Assembly (NCBI GenBank): GCA_039714495.1
Contig: JBDLJD010000001.1
Location: 1 to 64,000 of the forward strand
DNA: 64,000 nt
From: JAJDNW01 sp039714495
Lineage (GTDB): Bacteria; Desulfobacterota; Desulfobacteria; Desulfobacterales; B30-G6
Direction of reading: 5' to 3'
The position numbers and the translations under genes were made by a program. The stretch's first letter is position 1. Each line of letters begins with the position of its first letter. The notes under the pieces were generated by a model. It was given only the letters and a program-made list of their open reading frames with translations. It searched no databases and was not told the origin of the DNA. This document shows positions 33,843 through 42,994 of this stretch, in pieces.

Positions 33843-34775
33843 TCACCGGCCTATCTGCGCTTTAATGGTCTGGTACCCTTCCGCTATAAAAGAAGCCGCC
33901 ACTTTTTCCTGGGTCTCATCGTCGGGTACAAGCGCGGACATGTAACCGCCCCGCCCCCCGCCGGTCACCTTGGCGCCCAAAGCACCCAGTGAAATCGCCC
34001 GGTCGCAGAGATCCACCAGAATTTCGTGGGAAAGATCCATGTCGATGAGGATCTTGTGGTTGGCCGTCATGATTTCGCCCACTTTTTTAAGATTATATGT
34101 TTCGAACGCTTTTTTCATCTCAACCCCCTGGCTTATGATGGTGTCAAGACGTGATGCAAACAGGCCCGCATCGCGTTCAATTTCCTTTTCGACAAATATG
34201 TCCAGCTTGGAAGTATCGGCCGTTATGCCGCTGTTCCCCAATACCAGCCGGATGGGCTTTTCCAGCTTGATCTGCTCAAAATGTTTTTCCTCGTCCTTTA
34301 TCCAGTATTTAATCAAACCGCCATAGGTTGAAGCCGTGTTGTCTACGCCGCTGGGAATGCCGTGGTAGGCGAATTCACCCTCCCAGCCCACGTGATTGAT
34401 CTGTTCGATGGTATAGTTCAGATTGAATTCGTCGTTGAGGGCCCGGGCCAGCGAGACGCAGCTGGCCGCACTGGCACCCACTCCGCTGCCGGCAAGAAGA
34501 TCTCCGCCATAGGTGATCTTGAGCGGTGTTTTTTGTACATCGATCTCCATAACTTCCAAAATATGGTTGATGGAGTCCACCTGTTGGTGTTGCTTTTTCT
34601 CTTTGTAGCCCGGAACTTCCATGCGGTTGTCTTCCAGTGTCCACCCCTCGCCGTCTGTTCGCTCCACCACAGCTTCCGTTACAAACGGCAGTGCCGCAAG
34701 AATGGCCGGAACCTCACGTAGAACAAACTGGTCACCGATAAAAATTGTTTTTCCAAATGCTGTTCCTTTTCCCAT
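33843..34775 (-). CDS. GHMP kinase, mevalonate-kinase-like
   Basis: A 310-residue GHMP kinase with the phosphate-binding motif GSGVGASAASCVSLARAL and the C-terminal motif KVTGGGRGGYMSAL. The sequence between (GIPSGVDNTASTYGG) is closest in feel to mevalonate kinases. No other mevalonate pathway gene is in the window, so the substrate could also be a sugar or amino-alcohol. It lies 59 bases upstream of aspartate kinase; homoserine kinase is a possible alternative given that neighbour. Confidence 0.72.
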   Translation of the reverse strand: MGKGTAFGKTIFIGDQFVLREVPAILAALPFVTEAVVERTDGEGWTLEDNRMEVPGYKEKKQHQQVDSINHILEVMEIDVQKTPLKITYGGDLLAGSGVGASAASCVSLARALNDEFNLNYTIEQINHVGWEGEFAYHGIPSGVDNTASTYGGLIKYWIKDEEKHFEQIKLEKPIRLVLGNSGITADTSKLDIFVEKEIERDAGLFASRLDTIISQGVEMKKAFETYNLKKVGEIMTANHKILIDMDLSHEILVDLCDRAISLGALGAKVTGGGRGGYMSALVPDDETQEKVAASFIAEGYQTIKAQIGR

Positions 34776-34851
34776 GATTGACTCCTTATTTTTGTTTTCA
34801 AGTATTGCGTAGTAAATTTAAATGCCTGATTATATGTATTATTTTTGTCAT

Positions 34852-36063
34852 TTATTGTGGCATTGTCAAAATCTTTTCCATTTCCGCGATGAGCGCTTCC
34901 TCTTTGCCGATGGCCAGAGTTGTCGCAGCGGTAAGACTGTGACAGGCATCGGAAAAGCCCCCTAGATTGCCGGTTGCCTCGGGAAGGAACGTGTCCAGCC
35001 CCGGCATCCGACCGGACCGGATCTCTTCTTCCACAAAAACGGGGGCCCGCATGGAAATTTTTACTTCGTTAAAGGTGATGGGACCAAAACCGGGTATCTT
35101 GTTGGGAATAACCTGGAACCCGGCTATGTATTTGCGTGCATCGAATCCCTCGGTTTCTTTATACATATCACAGAAGGCACCGATCATCTTGACACCCATG
35201 GGGTCAAAGCGCTCCTGGACATGAAACCACTGAATATGCTCGCTGTGCTTGATCTTCCCCTGCCGGATTTTTTTGATCTGATCCTCGAAAATTCCCGTTT
35301 GAATGTTGCGCAGTTTTTCCAGCATCTGATCCGATGCGGGCGTTATTCCTTCCAGGCAGACGTTGATACCCATGTCCGGGCCGTTCTGGTAGTAACCCGC
35401 CGCCCCCAGGGTATCCAGGTAAAAGCCTAGTTCGTCACAGGGCATAGGGCCTTTAGGGGTCAGTAAAATATAGTCCTCGCCCCTGTCGTGCTCTTTGATC
35501 TCCAGAAGGCCTTGTCGCTGGGTCTCCAGTGCCACCGCTCGATTCTGTGTCGCCAGGCGGCCGTCTAAAAAGAACTGATCGCCCACCGCTCCGATGGTGG
35601 CTATATAAGCCAGATCCCGGTTTGCAGGGTCCATTGTTTTTGCAAAAAGATAGCACGTTGTGGATGCGGTAATATCAAGATCGCCCTTGAGGCCGAAAAG
35701 CTCCGGGTCCAGGTTGTGCACCATGGGATCGGTGGATGGATTTGCCTTGTGGTGGTCCAGGATCAGGGTGAGATTTTTCCCACTGTTCAGATCCGAGATC
35801 AGAGGCGCAATTCTCCCGGCAAAATCGGTAAAAACAATCAGTTTGCCCTCCTGTTTGAAAACCTTTTTCAAAACGGCAGGGTAGGGTTTTTCCAGACAGT
35901 AACGCTTGACTTCAAATCCTTTACGTTCAAATGCACGGGTCAAAATGGCGCCGGAAGTAAGACCGTCTGAATCATTGTGGTGGAACAGTTGTACGGCCTT
36001 TTCGGGCCATTTGTTTACTTCCCGGATCGCCTTTTCCATTGCGTTGATTAACCGTGCCGGCAT
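34852..36063 (-). CDS. DHH-family phosphoesterase
   Basis: A 403-residue protein with the RecJ/DHH motifs FHHNDSDGLTSG (motif I), VFTDFAG (motif II) and LDHHKA (motif III), and a C-terminal region with FGPITFNEVKISMRAP and a GNLGGFSDACHSLTAA motif resembling a DHHA1 domain. Members are phosphodiesterases on small nucleotides or single-stranded DNA 5'-exonucleases; this one is shorter than RecJ. I chose ATG 36063 because AGGAGAAGAG precedes it; the upstream 29 in-frame codons look non-coding. Confidence 0.8.
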   Translation of the reverse strand: MPARLINAMEKAIREVNKWPEKAVQLFHHNDSDGLTSGAILTRAFERKGFEVKRYCLEKPYPAVLKKVFKQEGKLIVFTDFAGRIAPLISDLNSGKNLTLILDHHKANPSTDPMVHNLDPELFGLKGDLDITASTTCYLFAKTMDPANRDLAYIATIGAVGDQFFLDGRLATQNRAVALETQRQGLLEIKEHDRGEDYILLTPKGPMPCDELGFYLDTLGAAGYYQNGPDMGINVCLEGITPASDQMLEKLRNIQTGIFEDQIKKIRQGKIKHSEHIQWFHVQERFDPMGVKMIGAFCDMYKETEGFDARKYIAGFQVIPNKIPGFGPITFNEVKISMRAPVFVEEEIRSGRMPGLDTFLPEATGNLGGFSDACHSLTAATTLAIGKEEALIAEMEKILTMPQ

Positions 36064-36172
36064 TTCTCTTCTCCTGTCGATGGATTCCCGTTTGCGGCTC
36101 GAAGCCCGTTGCCTATAAACCTCAGTACCGACAACTTCCGGTAAAGTCAAAAAAAATATTGACCCTCATTTA

Positions 36173-36985
36173 ATGATAACCGAATATGCAACAATGCAAC
36201 TTTTTAAAGAATTCCCATCACAGCCCAAATCCCGGATTCAGTTCGTTCTCACGGATATCGATGACACGTTAACGGTTCATGGACGCTTACCGTCTGTTGT
36301 TTTTTCGGCCATGGAAAAACTGGAGCAAAACAGCATTCTCGTTATCCCGATTACCGGGCGACCTGCTGGTTGGTGTGATCATATTGCCCGGATGTGGCCA
36401 GTGGCGGGTTTGGTGGGAGAAAATGGCGCCTTCTATTTTCGCTACGACACTGAAAAAAAGAAAATGATCCGACGCTATTTCAAGTCGGAAGAAGCACGAA
36501 GGAACGACCGAATAGCGCTGGATGCTGTAAAGCAGGAAATCCTAAAAAAGGTTCCCGGCGCCCGTGTATCTGCTGACCAAGCCTACCGGGAAGCGGACCT
36601 TGCCATCGATTTCTGTGAAGATGTTCCTCCCTTATCGGCGGAAGCCATCGACAATATCGTTCAAATTTTTTTACAGGCCGGCGCCCAGTCCAAGGAAAGC
36701 TCCATTCATGTTAATGGCTGGTTTGGAAATTATGACAAGCTAACCATGAGCCAAATATTTTTTGATGAGGTTTTTAAGCTATCGCTCGATCAGGCTAAAA
36801 ATCAGGTTCTTTATATCGGCGACTCGCCCAATGACTGTCCCTTGTTCGCATTTTTTCCCCATTCCGTGGGCGTTGCCAACATCCTCGACTTCAAGGGCCG
36901 CCTGGAACATGAACCCGCCTGGATAACCGATGAACCCGGTGGGCACGGTTTTGCCGAAATGGCTCGTATCCTTTTGTCCCGTTGA
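36173..36985 (+). CDS. HAD-superfamily phosphatase (type IIB)
   Basis: A 270-residue protein with HAD motif I VLTDIDDTLT, motif II PITGRP and motif IV YIGDSPNDCPLFAFF, and a C2B-type cap. Related enzymes are sucrose-, trehalose- and mannosyl-3-phosphoglycerate phosphatases; specificity is not readable. No ribosome-binding site is obvious before the first ATG; a second in-frame ATG is seven codons on. It is divergent from the DHH gene. Confidence 0.8.
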   Translation: MITEYATMQLFKEFPSQPKSRIQFVLTDIDDTLTVHGRLPSVVFSAMEKLEQNSILVIPITGRPAGWCDHIARMWPVAGLVGENGAFYFRYDTEKKKMIRRYFKSEEARRNDRIALDAVKQEILKKVPGARVSADQAYREADLAIDFCEDVPPLSAEAIDNIVQIFLQAGAQSKESSIHVNGWFGNYDKLTMSQIFFDEVFKLSLDQAKNQVLYIGDSPNDCPLFAFFPHSVGVANILDFKGRLEHEPAWITDEPGGHGFAEMARILLSR

Positions 36986-37063
36986 ACAGAACGTCCGGTA
37001 GGCTATAACGCAGGCAAGCTATGCGGCAGATCGATTGTCGTTGCTGATATTTGTGCTGAATAG

Positions 37064-38146
37064 TTAAAATAGGAGTTTACATTTTTGGGGATTTAAAAAT
37101 AGGTAAATTTCCTGTCCTTCTTCCTGAGGTAAGTAATGCGATATCTGCACGCGCACCTTTGTGCCGTTCATGCTGACAAAGAGGTACAGAAAGTTACCCA
37201 GATAGGCTTTATTGTCAATGGTACCCTTGAATACATTTTGTTTTTCCTGCGGTGGATCCGCAAATACTTCCACATCCTCGGGGCGTATCGATGCATATGC
37301 TGCCTCGCCGGGTTTGGCTTCGCCTGAATGCGGTATCTTACACAACAGTTTATCGCTGAAGTCAGTGCGGACGGAAACCTGCTCCTTATCCTGAAATACC
37401 TGGGTAATTTCTCCGGAAATAAAGTTCATGGTGCCGATAAAATCAGCCACAAACCGATCCGCGGGCTGTTCGTAAATCTCCTGTGCTGAACCGAGCTGGA
37501 CGACATTGCCTGCATTCATTACCGCAATACGGTCTGAAATCACCATGGCCTCCGCCTGATCGTGGGTGACATATACCGATGTGATACCCATTCGTCTTAC
37601 CAGACTCTTAATTTCAAATCGCAACTCTTCCCTGAGTTTGGCATCTAGGTTGCTCAACGGCTCGTCCAACAACAATACTTTGGGGTTTCTCACCAGGGCC
37701 CTAGCCAGAGCTACTCGTTGCTGTTGCCCCCCGCTCAGCTGGGAAGGGTATCTGTCTTCCAGGCCACCCAAACCCACCAGATCAAGTACGTTGCGTACCT
37801 TTTCACGGATCTCTTTTTTCGATATCTTCTGAAGTTTCAAGCCATAGGCAACATTATTGAAAACCTTCATGTGCGGCCACACCGCATAGTTTTGGAATAC
37901 CATGCCAATGCCTCTTTTTGATGGTTGGACAAACCCTTTTGACAGCAACGACTTTCCGTCGATGACGATATCGCCATCCTCGGGTTTCTCCAATCCGGCA
38001 ATACAACGCAGTGTGGTCGTCTTCCCGCATCCGCTGGGTCCCAGCAGCGTCAACATTTCTCCTTTTTCGATATCGAGCTGGATACTATTCACTGCCACGA
38101 CGTCTTTATAACGCTTGAGCAGGCTTTTAATTTCTATAAAGGCCAT
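37064..38146 (-). CDS. ABC transporter ATP-binding protein (iron(III)/FbpC type)
   Basis: A 360-residue ATPase with Walker A GPSGCGKTT, signature LSGGQQQRVALARAL, Walker B VLLLDEPLSNLDAK, the H-loop region (YVTHDQAEAM) and a C-terminal TOBE-type domain. This is the CUT1/FbpC-like class that serves iron, polyamine, sulfate or sugar importers. A ribosome-binding site (AAGGAGAAAG) precedes the ATG. It is the last gene of the SBP-permease-ATPase group. Confidence 0.9.
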   Translation of the reverse strand: MAFIEIKSLLKRYKDVVAVNSIQLDIEKGEMLTLLGPSGCGKTTTLRCIAGLEKPEDGDIVIDGKSLLSKGFVQPSKRGIGMVFQNYAVWPHMKVFNNVAYGLKLQKISKKEIREKVRNVLDLVGLGGLEDRYPSQLSGGQQQRVALARALVRNPKVLLLDEPLSNLDAKLREELRFEIKSLVRRMGITSVYVTHDQAEAMVISDRIAVMNAGNVVQLGSAQEIYEQPADRFVADFIGTMNFISGEITQVFQDKEQVSVRTDFSDKLLCKIPHSGEAKPGEAAYASIRPEDVEVFADPPQEKQNVFKGTIDNKAYLGNFLYLFVSMNGTKVRVQISHYLPQEEGQEIYLFLNPQKCKLLF

Positions 38147-38208
38147 GAAAACTTTCTCCTTGAAACGGCGCTATCGCTACGATATTGCGTATAATAACAA
38201 TTCATTAT

Positions 38209-38244
38209 CTATTCTTTGCCATGTTGTTTATGCAACTATGGGGT
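38209..38244. repeat. 36-bp dispersed post-stop repeat, copy 2
   Basis: 32 of 36 bases match 12875-12910. On the minus strand it follows directly after the permease stop codon, and CCAT(A)GTTG/CAACATGG can form a bulged hairpin. Confidence 0.6.
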
Positions 38245-39918
38245 TTAGTCGGCAGCCCCCCAAGCAGCCTTGAGAACCCCCCCGCTGATTCTTGATATGA
38301 TCAGGAGAAGGATGAAGGTGATGACGATCATTAAAAAGGCCATGGCCGCGGCAATACCGAATTCCATGCCGCGATGCCAGTTCAAATAGATACCGATGGG
38401 TAGTGTTTCCCATCCCCCCCGATAAAGAAATACCGCTGTTGAGATCTCCTGGAATGCCATGATAAAAAACATCACCACACCCACCAGAACGCCTTTGAGC
38501 AGCAAGGGGAGCGAAATATGAAAAAAGGTGTGGACTTTACCGGCTCCGGAAACTTCCGAGGCCTCCTCAAGAGATGGATCCAGCTGTAAATAGGAGGCGT
38601 GTGCCATCCGTAAAAAATAGGGAAGGCGTCTTGCAAATAAGGCCAAGGGCATGATGATCCAATAGGTTGCCAAGGGGATGGTATCCCAGAAAGCCAAAAG
38701 ATAACTGACACCAATCGCAATGCCGGGAAATGCCAGCATCAGGGTAATCACAAAGTCGAGGGCATCTTTACCCCGGACACGTGTTCTGACAATGATATAG
38801 GCTACGGGAAGTCCAAAGGAAACCCCGAGAATCAAGGCAATTCCACTGAAGAGGAAAGAGTTTTTTATCAGGCCTGGACTCTGCAGCAGGATAACCCTGA
38901 AGTTTTCAAGGGTCCAATAGGTAGGAAAGGCCTCAAATACCCATCTCCTGGAAAAAGCAGCCAGACCTAAAACGACCGGAATCAGCAAGACCAGGAATGA
39001 GATAAAAATCATGTATACATAGGCGCAGGCTTTCATGACAGGACCCGGGTTGATCACCCGACCCTCGGAGGTCGTCCCCTTGGAAAGACCGGTATACTTG
39101 CGCTTTTCAACCCACCACCGGGCAAGCAGAAACAGAGAAATGCATACTATGGACGACACCACCACCGCTACGATTCCCATATATTTGCGGTGTATATCGG
39201 TAAAATGATAGGCGATGTTGATATAGGACACCGAGGGCAGGATATCCACCTGTCCCAGAATAAGGGGTGTCAGCCAGTCTGTGAAAGGCCATAAAAATAC
39301 CAGAACAGCACCCGCCAGATAACTGGGTGTGCAGAGCGGCAGGGAGATGGTGAAAAACCGGCGAATTCCTCCAGCCCCTTCTACTTCGGCGGCTTCTTCA
39401 AATGAGGGATCGATGTTGGTGAACCCTGCCGAAAGACCCAAAACAATAAAGGGCAGCATGTGCAGGGATTGGATGAATACCAATCCATGGATCCCATATA
39501 TAAAGTTGATGGGCTTCTCGATCAGTCCGATATCCATCAGGAGCAGATTCAGTGTGCCGTACTTGCCGAAAAAAATGATGAATGCAAATACACCGGCAAA
39601 GGCAGGCAAAACAATGGGTAACAAAATCAATGCCGTGAAAACAGTCTTGCCCCAGTGCTGGTACCGTGCCAGAATATACGCCAGCGGAATACCGAACACG
39701 GTGGTGGTAAGCAACAGTAAAGTGCTCAGAAGCAAGGTATTGCCAAAACACTTTAAATAATAGGTGTCCTTGAAAAACTCCAGATAGTTGCCGAGGCCCC
39801 GGGCGTCGGTTCCGGAGATTTTAAAGCTTTCTCCCACCAGGATTGACAACGGATAAATTACAAGAAAGGCAATTACAAGCCACAAGAATGCCGCTAAATA
39901 GGTATGCCCCCTAAACAT
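38245..39918 (-). CDS. ABC transporter permease, two-domain iron(III) type
   Basis: A 557-residue membrane protein with about 12 helices and two binding-protein-dependent permease domains. Each carries the EAA cytoplasmic loop (EEAAEVEGAGGIRRFFTISLPL, and EEASEVSGAGKVHTFFHISLPL in the second half). The fused two-domain form is typical of FbpB/AfuB iron(III) permeases. It lies between the substrate-binding protein and the ATPase; the gap to the former holds a strong hairpin. Confidence 0.9.
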   Translation of the reverse strand: MFRGHTYLAAFLWLVIAFLVIYPLSILVGESFKISGTDARGLGNYLEFFKDTYYLKCFGNTLLLSTLLLLTTTVFGIPLAYILARYQHWGKTVFTALILLPIVLPAFAGVFAFIIFFGKYGTLNLLLMDIGLIEKPINFIYGIHGLVFIQSLHMLPFIVLGLSAGFTNIDPSFEEAAEVEGAGGIRRFFTISLPLCTPSYLAGAVLVFLWPFTDWLTPLILGQVDILPSVSYINIAYHFTDIHRKYMGIVAVVVSSIVCISLFLLARWWVEKRKYTGLSKGTTSEGRVINPGPVMKACAYVYMIFISFLVLLIPVVLGLAAFSRRWVFEAFPTYWTLENFRVILLQSPGLIKNSFLFSGIALILGVSFGLPVAYIIVRTRVRGKDALDFVITLMLAFPGIAIGVSYLLAFWDTIPLATYWIIMPLALFARRLPYFLRMAHASYLQLDPSLEEASEVSGAGKVHTFFHISLPLLLKGVLVGVVMFFIMAFQEISTAVFLYRGGWETLPIGIYLNWHRGMEFGIAAAMAFLMIVITFILLLIISRISGGVLKAAWGAAD

Positions 39919-39943
39919 ATCACATCCTTACGTAGCAATAGAA

Positions 39944-39979
39944 ATCTGTGTGGACAAAACCATGTTTGTCCACACAGAT
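39944..39979 (-). promoter_or_regulatory. 15-bp perfect intercistronic stem-loop
   Basis: Arms ATCTGTGTGGACAAA and TTTGTCCACACAGAT surround a 6-base loop, in the gap between the substrate-binding protein gene and the permease gene. There is no T-run, so it is more likely an RNA-stabilising or partial attenuation hairpin than a full terminator, keeping binding-protein mRNA more abundant. Confidence 0.65.
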
Positions 39980-40012
39980 ATATCGGATTAAGAACCTTGG
40001 TCCAGTCAGTCT

Positions 40013-41314
40013 TTATGGGGAGACCAGCAGAGCGCGTGCCTTTGACGCGGCCAACCTTGCCGCTGCGTACTTGCCCTGGTATTCAAATAGTTCCCGGGCT
40101 TCTTTTATTTTAGCCTCGGCCTTGGCCACACTCATGTTCTCAGCTTTGGCCACAGCTATTTCACCTTCCACTTCTTCAATCAGGAACAGACTGCTTTTCA
40201 GTTTGCCCCATTTGCGGTAGATTTCATATTCATATTTTTTATTGACCTCGTCCCATCTCGAAGCAGCCAAATCCAGGTCGTATTCGATGAACCCGACTTT
40301 CAGATCCCAGAAAGAATCAACGCCTAAGGCTTTCTTGGCGTGTTTGGCCATTTCGACGCCTTCCTTTTCCCACACGGAGAATTTGATGTCTTTTCTGGCA
40401 GCAAAGTAGCGACCCTCCAGAACAGATTTTTGCCCGTCCATACTGAAAAGCCAGTCCAGAAAAATCTTGCCTACCTTTTCATTGGGCGCGCCCTTCAATA
40501 GCGCCACCGCTTCCGGTACCAGGATGGTTTTTTCAGGTAACAGATCGCGTACGGGATAGCCGTCCTTACGCGCGGCCATGGCGTTCATTTGCGGCTGAGC
40601 GATGCCGATAGGGGCCTCACCGCGGGCCGTTAGCTGGGTCGTATCGGTACTACCGGTGGAAAAACGGGCCAATTGTGCCGCCAAAAGCCGCAGGTATCTC
40701 CAGGCCTCCTTTTCTCCGAAGCCCTGAATTAAGATTTCAATGGTTTCATGCATGGTTCCGGATGCATAAGGTAATGTATGTACGATGTTTCCACGGTATA
40801 TGGGATTTAACAGATCATGCCAGGTTTTTGGGGGGGGCAGTCTCAATTTTTTCAAAACCTTTTGGTTGTACAGATTGGTGACAATCCAGGGTGCAAAACA
40901 GGTCCAGTAATCATCCTGATCCTTTACCTTCATGCCGCCCCATTTGGCTGGCACCATATCCCAATCTTTTGGTCTGTAGGGAACGATCAAGCCCTCTTTC
41001 TTGGCAATTTCATGGGCCGGAGCACCGGCACCCAAAAAAATATCGGCATCCGGTTTTCCACCCCACAGCCTTACCTTATCAAGACACACCGGCCAACCGC
41101 CCGGTTTTACGAATGTGATATCCACATCCTTGCCATAGGTCTTTTTATAATAGGCCTTAAATCCCCTTGTCAGGCTCTCGGCCAACTCCGTGTAAACCGG
41201 TCCGACCCAGCCGAGTTTGTCCGCGGCCTGCGCATCCGGCCCGGGTACCGCCAAAAACATGAGCGCCATACACAGAAAAATAAAACCAATTTTTACTGAG
41301 CTCGTCATCCTCAT
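40013..41314 (-). CDS. Periplasmic substrate-binding protein, iron(III)-type ABC importer
   Basis: A 433-residue protein with a signal peptide (VKIGFIFLCMALMFLAVPGPDAQA) and a type II binding-protein fold (LPPPKTWHDLLNPIYRG, GEAPIGIAQPQMN). Iron(III)-type proteins are usually about 330-350 residues; here the last 55 or so form an Ala/Glu/Lys-rich helical extension (EGEIAVAKAENMSVAKAEAK). The ligand is uncertain: iron(III) is the family default, but phosphonate- or polyamine-type ligands are possible. I chose ATG 41314 because AAAGGAGGTTACC precedes it perfectly. Confidence 0.84.
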   Translation of the reverse strand: MRMTSSVKIGFIFLCMALMFLAVPGPDAQAADKLGWVGPVYTELAESLTRGFKAYYKKTYGKDVDITFVKPGGWPVCLDKVRLWGGKPDADIFLGAGAPAHEIAKKEGLIVPYRPKDWDMVPAKWGGMKVKDQDDYWTCFAPWIVTNLYNQKVLKKLRLPPPKTWHDLLNPIYRGNIVHTLPYASGTMHETIEILIQGFGEKEAWRYLRLLAAQLARFSTGSTDTTQLTARGEAPIGIAQPQMNAMAARKDGYPVRDLLPEKTILVPEAVALLKGAPNEKVGKIFLDWLFSMDGQKSVLEGRYFAARKDIKFSVWEKEGVEMAKHAKKALGVDSFWDLKVGFIEYDLDLAASRWDEVNKKYEYEIYRKWGKLKSSLFLIEEVEGEIAVAKAENMSVAKAEAKIKEARELFEYQGKYAAARLAASKARALLVSP

Positions 41315-41778
41315 GGTAACCTCCTTTTTTGTTATGGGTCGCAATTCTGGAACAAAGAATGGGTCACGTTCTTCAGAGGTAAAAATGTTTTAAGCCTTTA
41401 GGGAACTATCCGTTCACCATAAAGCTTCTAACACTACAGCACTTTTAACAAGGATAGAAAGTTAACGCTCGCTAGTTATGGCAGTACGTGCCAAAAATAT
41501 GGGCCGACGTTTGAAGAGATTACGATAATTGCTGGTAAAAAAATACTATATCGTGAGACCATTTCTTGTCAAATACTAAACAGTACGTTGCCTAATTTTC
41601 TTGATGCCGTACATAGCGGCATCACGATCTCTTGGGTGTGCGTTTTTTTCGAGGGCTCGAAAATAGACAATCTACTTGATTTATAGTAAATATGTGCTAT
41701 GTGAATAATCCTGCAAAGAGGTCATTAATCATAGTGCCATGCTTTACTCTGGCATCTTTTTCAAAGAAGGAGGATATG
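41315..41778. other. Divergent intergenic region, ABC importer / ilvE
   Basis: About 460 bases between divergent genes, so it should carry both promoters. It holds a perfect hairpin GATGCCG/CGGCATC (41603-41623) and a separate palindrome at 41646-41663. No gene or known riboswitch pattern is recognised. Confidence 0.5.
41646..41663. promoter_or_regulatory. 18-bp palindrome upstream of ilvE
   Basis: TTTTCGAG-GG-CTCGAAAA, perfect 8-bp arms with a 2-base centre. The tight centre suits a dimeric regulator site better than an RNA hairpin. It lies about 115 bases before the ilvE start. Confidence 0.35.
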
Positions 41779-42843
41779 ATGCAAACAACCGTTACAAAAT
41801 CCCAGACATTGAAACCTAAACCGGATGAGACCAACCTCGGTTTCGGCACCATATTCACCGATCACATGTTCAACATGGATTACGGCGTTGAAAAGGGGTG
41901 GCACAATCCCAGAATCGAGCCTTATGCCTCCATCCCTATGGACCCCTCCACGATGGTGCTGCACTATGGCCAGGGGGTGTTCGAAGGGTTGAAAGCCTAC
42001 CGTACCGACGCGGGCGGCGTACAGCTTTTCCGGCCCCTGGACAATTTCAAGCGTATGAACCGCTCTTCCAAACTGCTCTGCATTCCCGAGCACGACGAGG
42101 CCGTTGCCCTGGATGCGCTCAAACAGCTTTTGACCATCGAAAAGAACTGGGTTCCCAGTCAGCCGGGAACCAGCCTCTACATCCGGCCCACCATTGTAGC
42201 CACCGATCCCTTTCTGGGGGTGCGTGCATCCTTTACCTACCGGTTTTTCATCATTTTATCCCCCGTGGGCGCCTATTATCCCGAAGGGTTCAACCCGGTT
42301 AAGATCCTGGTTTCAAAAGACCATGTAAGGGCTGTCAGGGGGGGGGTCGGCGAGGCCAAAACCATGGGCAATTATGCCGCCAGCCTGCTGGCCGGCGACA
42401 AGGCCCATGATGAAGGCTACACACAGGTCCTCTGGCTGGACGGGGTGGAGCAGAAATATATCGAGGAAGTCGGTTCCATGAACATCTTTTTCGTTATTGA
42501 CGACGAAATCGTCACCCCCGAGCTTAGCGGCAGCATCCTGCCCGGCATCACCCGCAACTCGGTCATCCGGCTGGCCCAGCACTGGGGCATAAAGGTCACC
42601 GAAAGAAAAATCAGCATCGATGAAGTCATGCAGGCCCAGGCTTCGGGCAAGCTGTCGGAAATATTCGGATCCGGAACGGCGGCCGTGGTCTCACCCGTGG
42701 GTGAACTCAAATACGGAGACAAGGTTATCCCCATCGGCGACGGTAATGTCGGACCGGTTGCCCAGCGCCTTTTCGATGCCATTCAGGATATTCAGTACGG
42801 CAAAATCGAAGACCCCATGGGATGGATCGAGCCGGTCGTATAA
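41779..42843 (+). CDS. ilvE: Branched-chain amino acid aminotransferase
   Basis: A 354-residue class IV aminotransferase with YGQGVFEGLKAYR near the N-terminus, the PLP lysine in GVGEAKTMGNYAASL and the C-terminal IFGSGTAAVVSPVG. It makes Val, Leu and Ile from their 2-oxo acids. Two adjacent ATGs occur; I chose 41779 because AAGGAGG is then 5 bases away rather than 2. The in-frame upstream extension has no family similarity. The gene appears monocistronic. Confidence 0.9.
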   Translation: MQTTVTKSQTLKPKPDETNLGFGTIFTDHMFNMDYGVEKGWHNPRIEPYASIPMDPSTMVLHYGQGVFEGLKAYRTDAGGVQLFRPLDNFKRMNRSSKLLCIPEHDEAVALDALKQLLTIEKNWVPSQPGTSLYIRPTIVATDPFLGVRASFTYRFFIILSPVGAYYPEGFNPVKILVSKDHVRAVRGGVGEAKTMGNYAASLLAGDKAHDEGYTQVLWLDGVEQKYIEEVGSMNIFFVIDDEIVTPELSGSILPGITRNSVIRLAQHWGIKVTERKISIDEVMQAQASGKLSEIFGSGTAAVVSPVGELKYGDKVIPIGDGNVGPVAQRLFDAIQDIQYGKIEDPMGWIEPVV

Positions 42844-42890
42844 GCCCCATAAAAACCACAAAGGCACAAAGGATACAAAGAAGAATTTTC

Positions 42891-42966
42891 ATCACGAAAT
42901 CACGAAAAGATGAAAACACGAAAGAACGTATTATTTCGTGCATTTTGAATTTCGTGTTTTCGTGAT
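42891..42966. repeat. CACGAAA palindromic element, copy 4
   Basis: Arms ATCACGAAATCACGAAA (42891-42907) and TTTCGTGTTTTCGTGAT (42950-42966) pair with one mismatch, with extra CACGAAA/TTTCGTG units inside. It lies between ilvE and the UGPase gene. Confidence 0.8.
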
Positions 42967-42994
42967 TCTTTTTTCATCCAAACGGAGAAATGCC

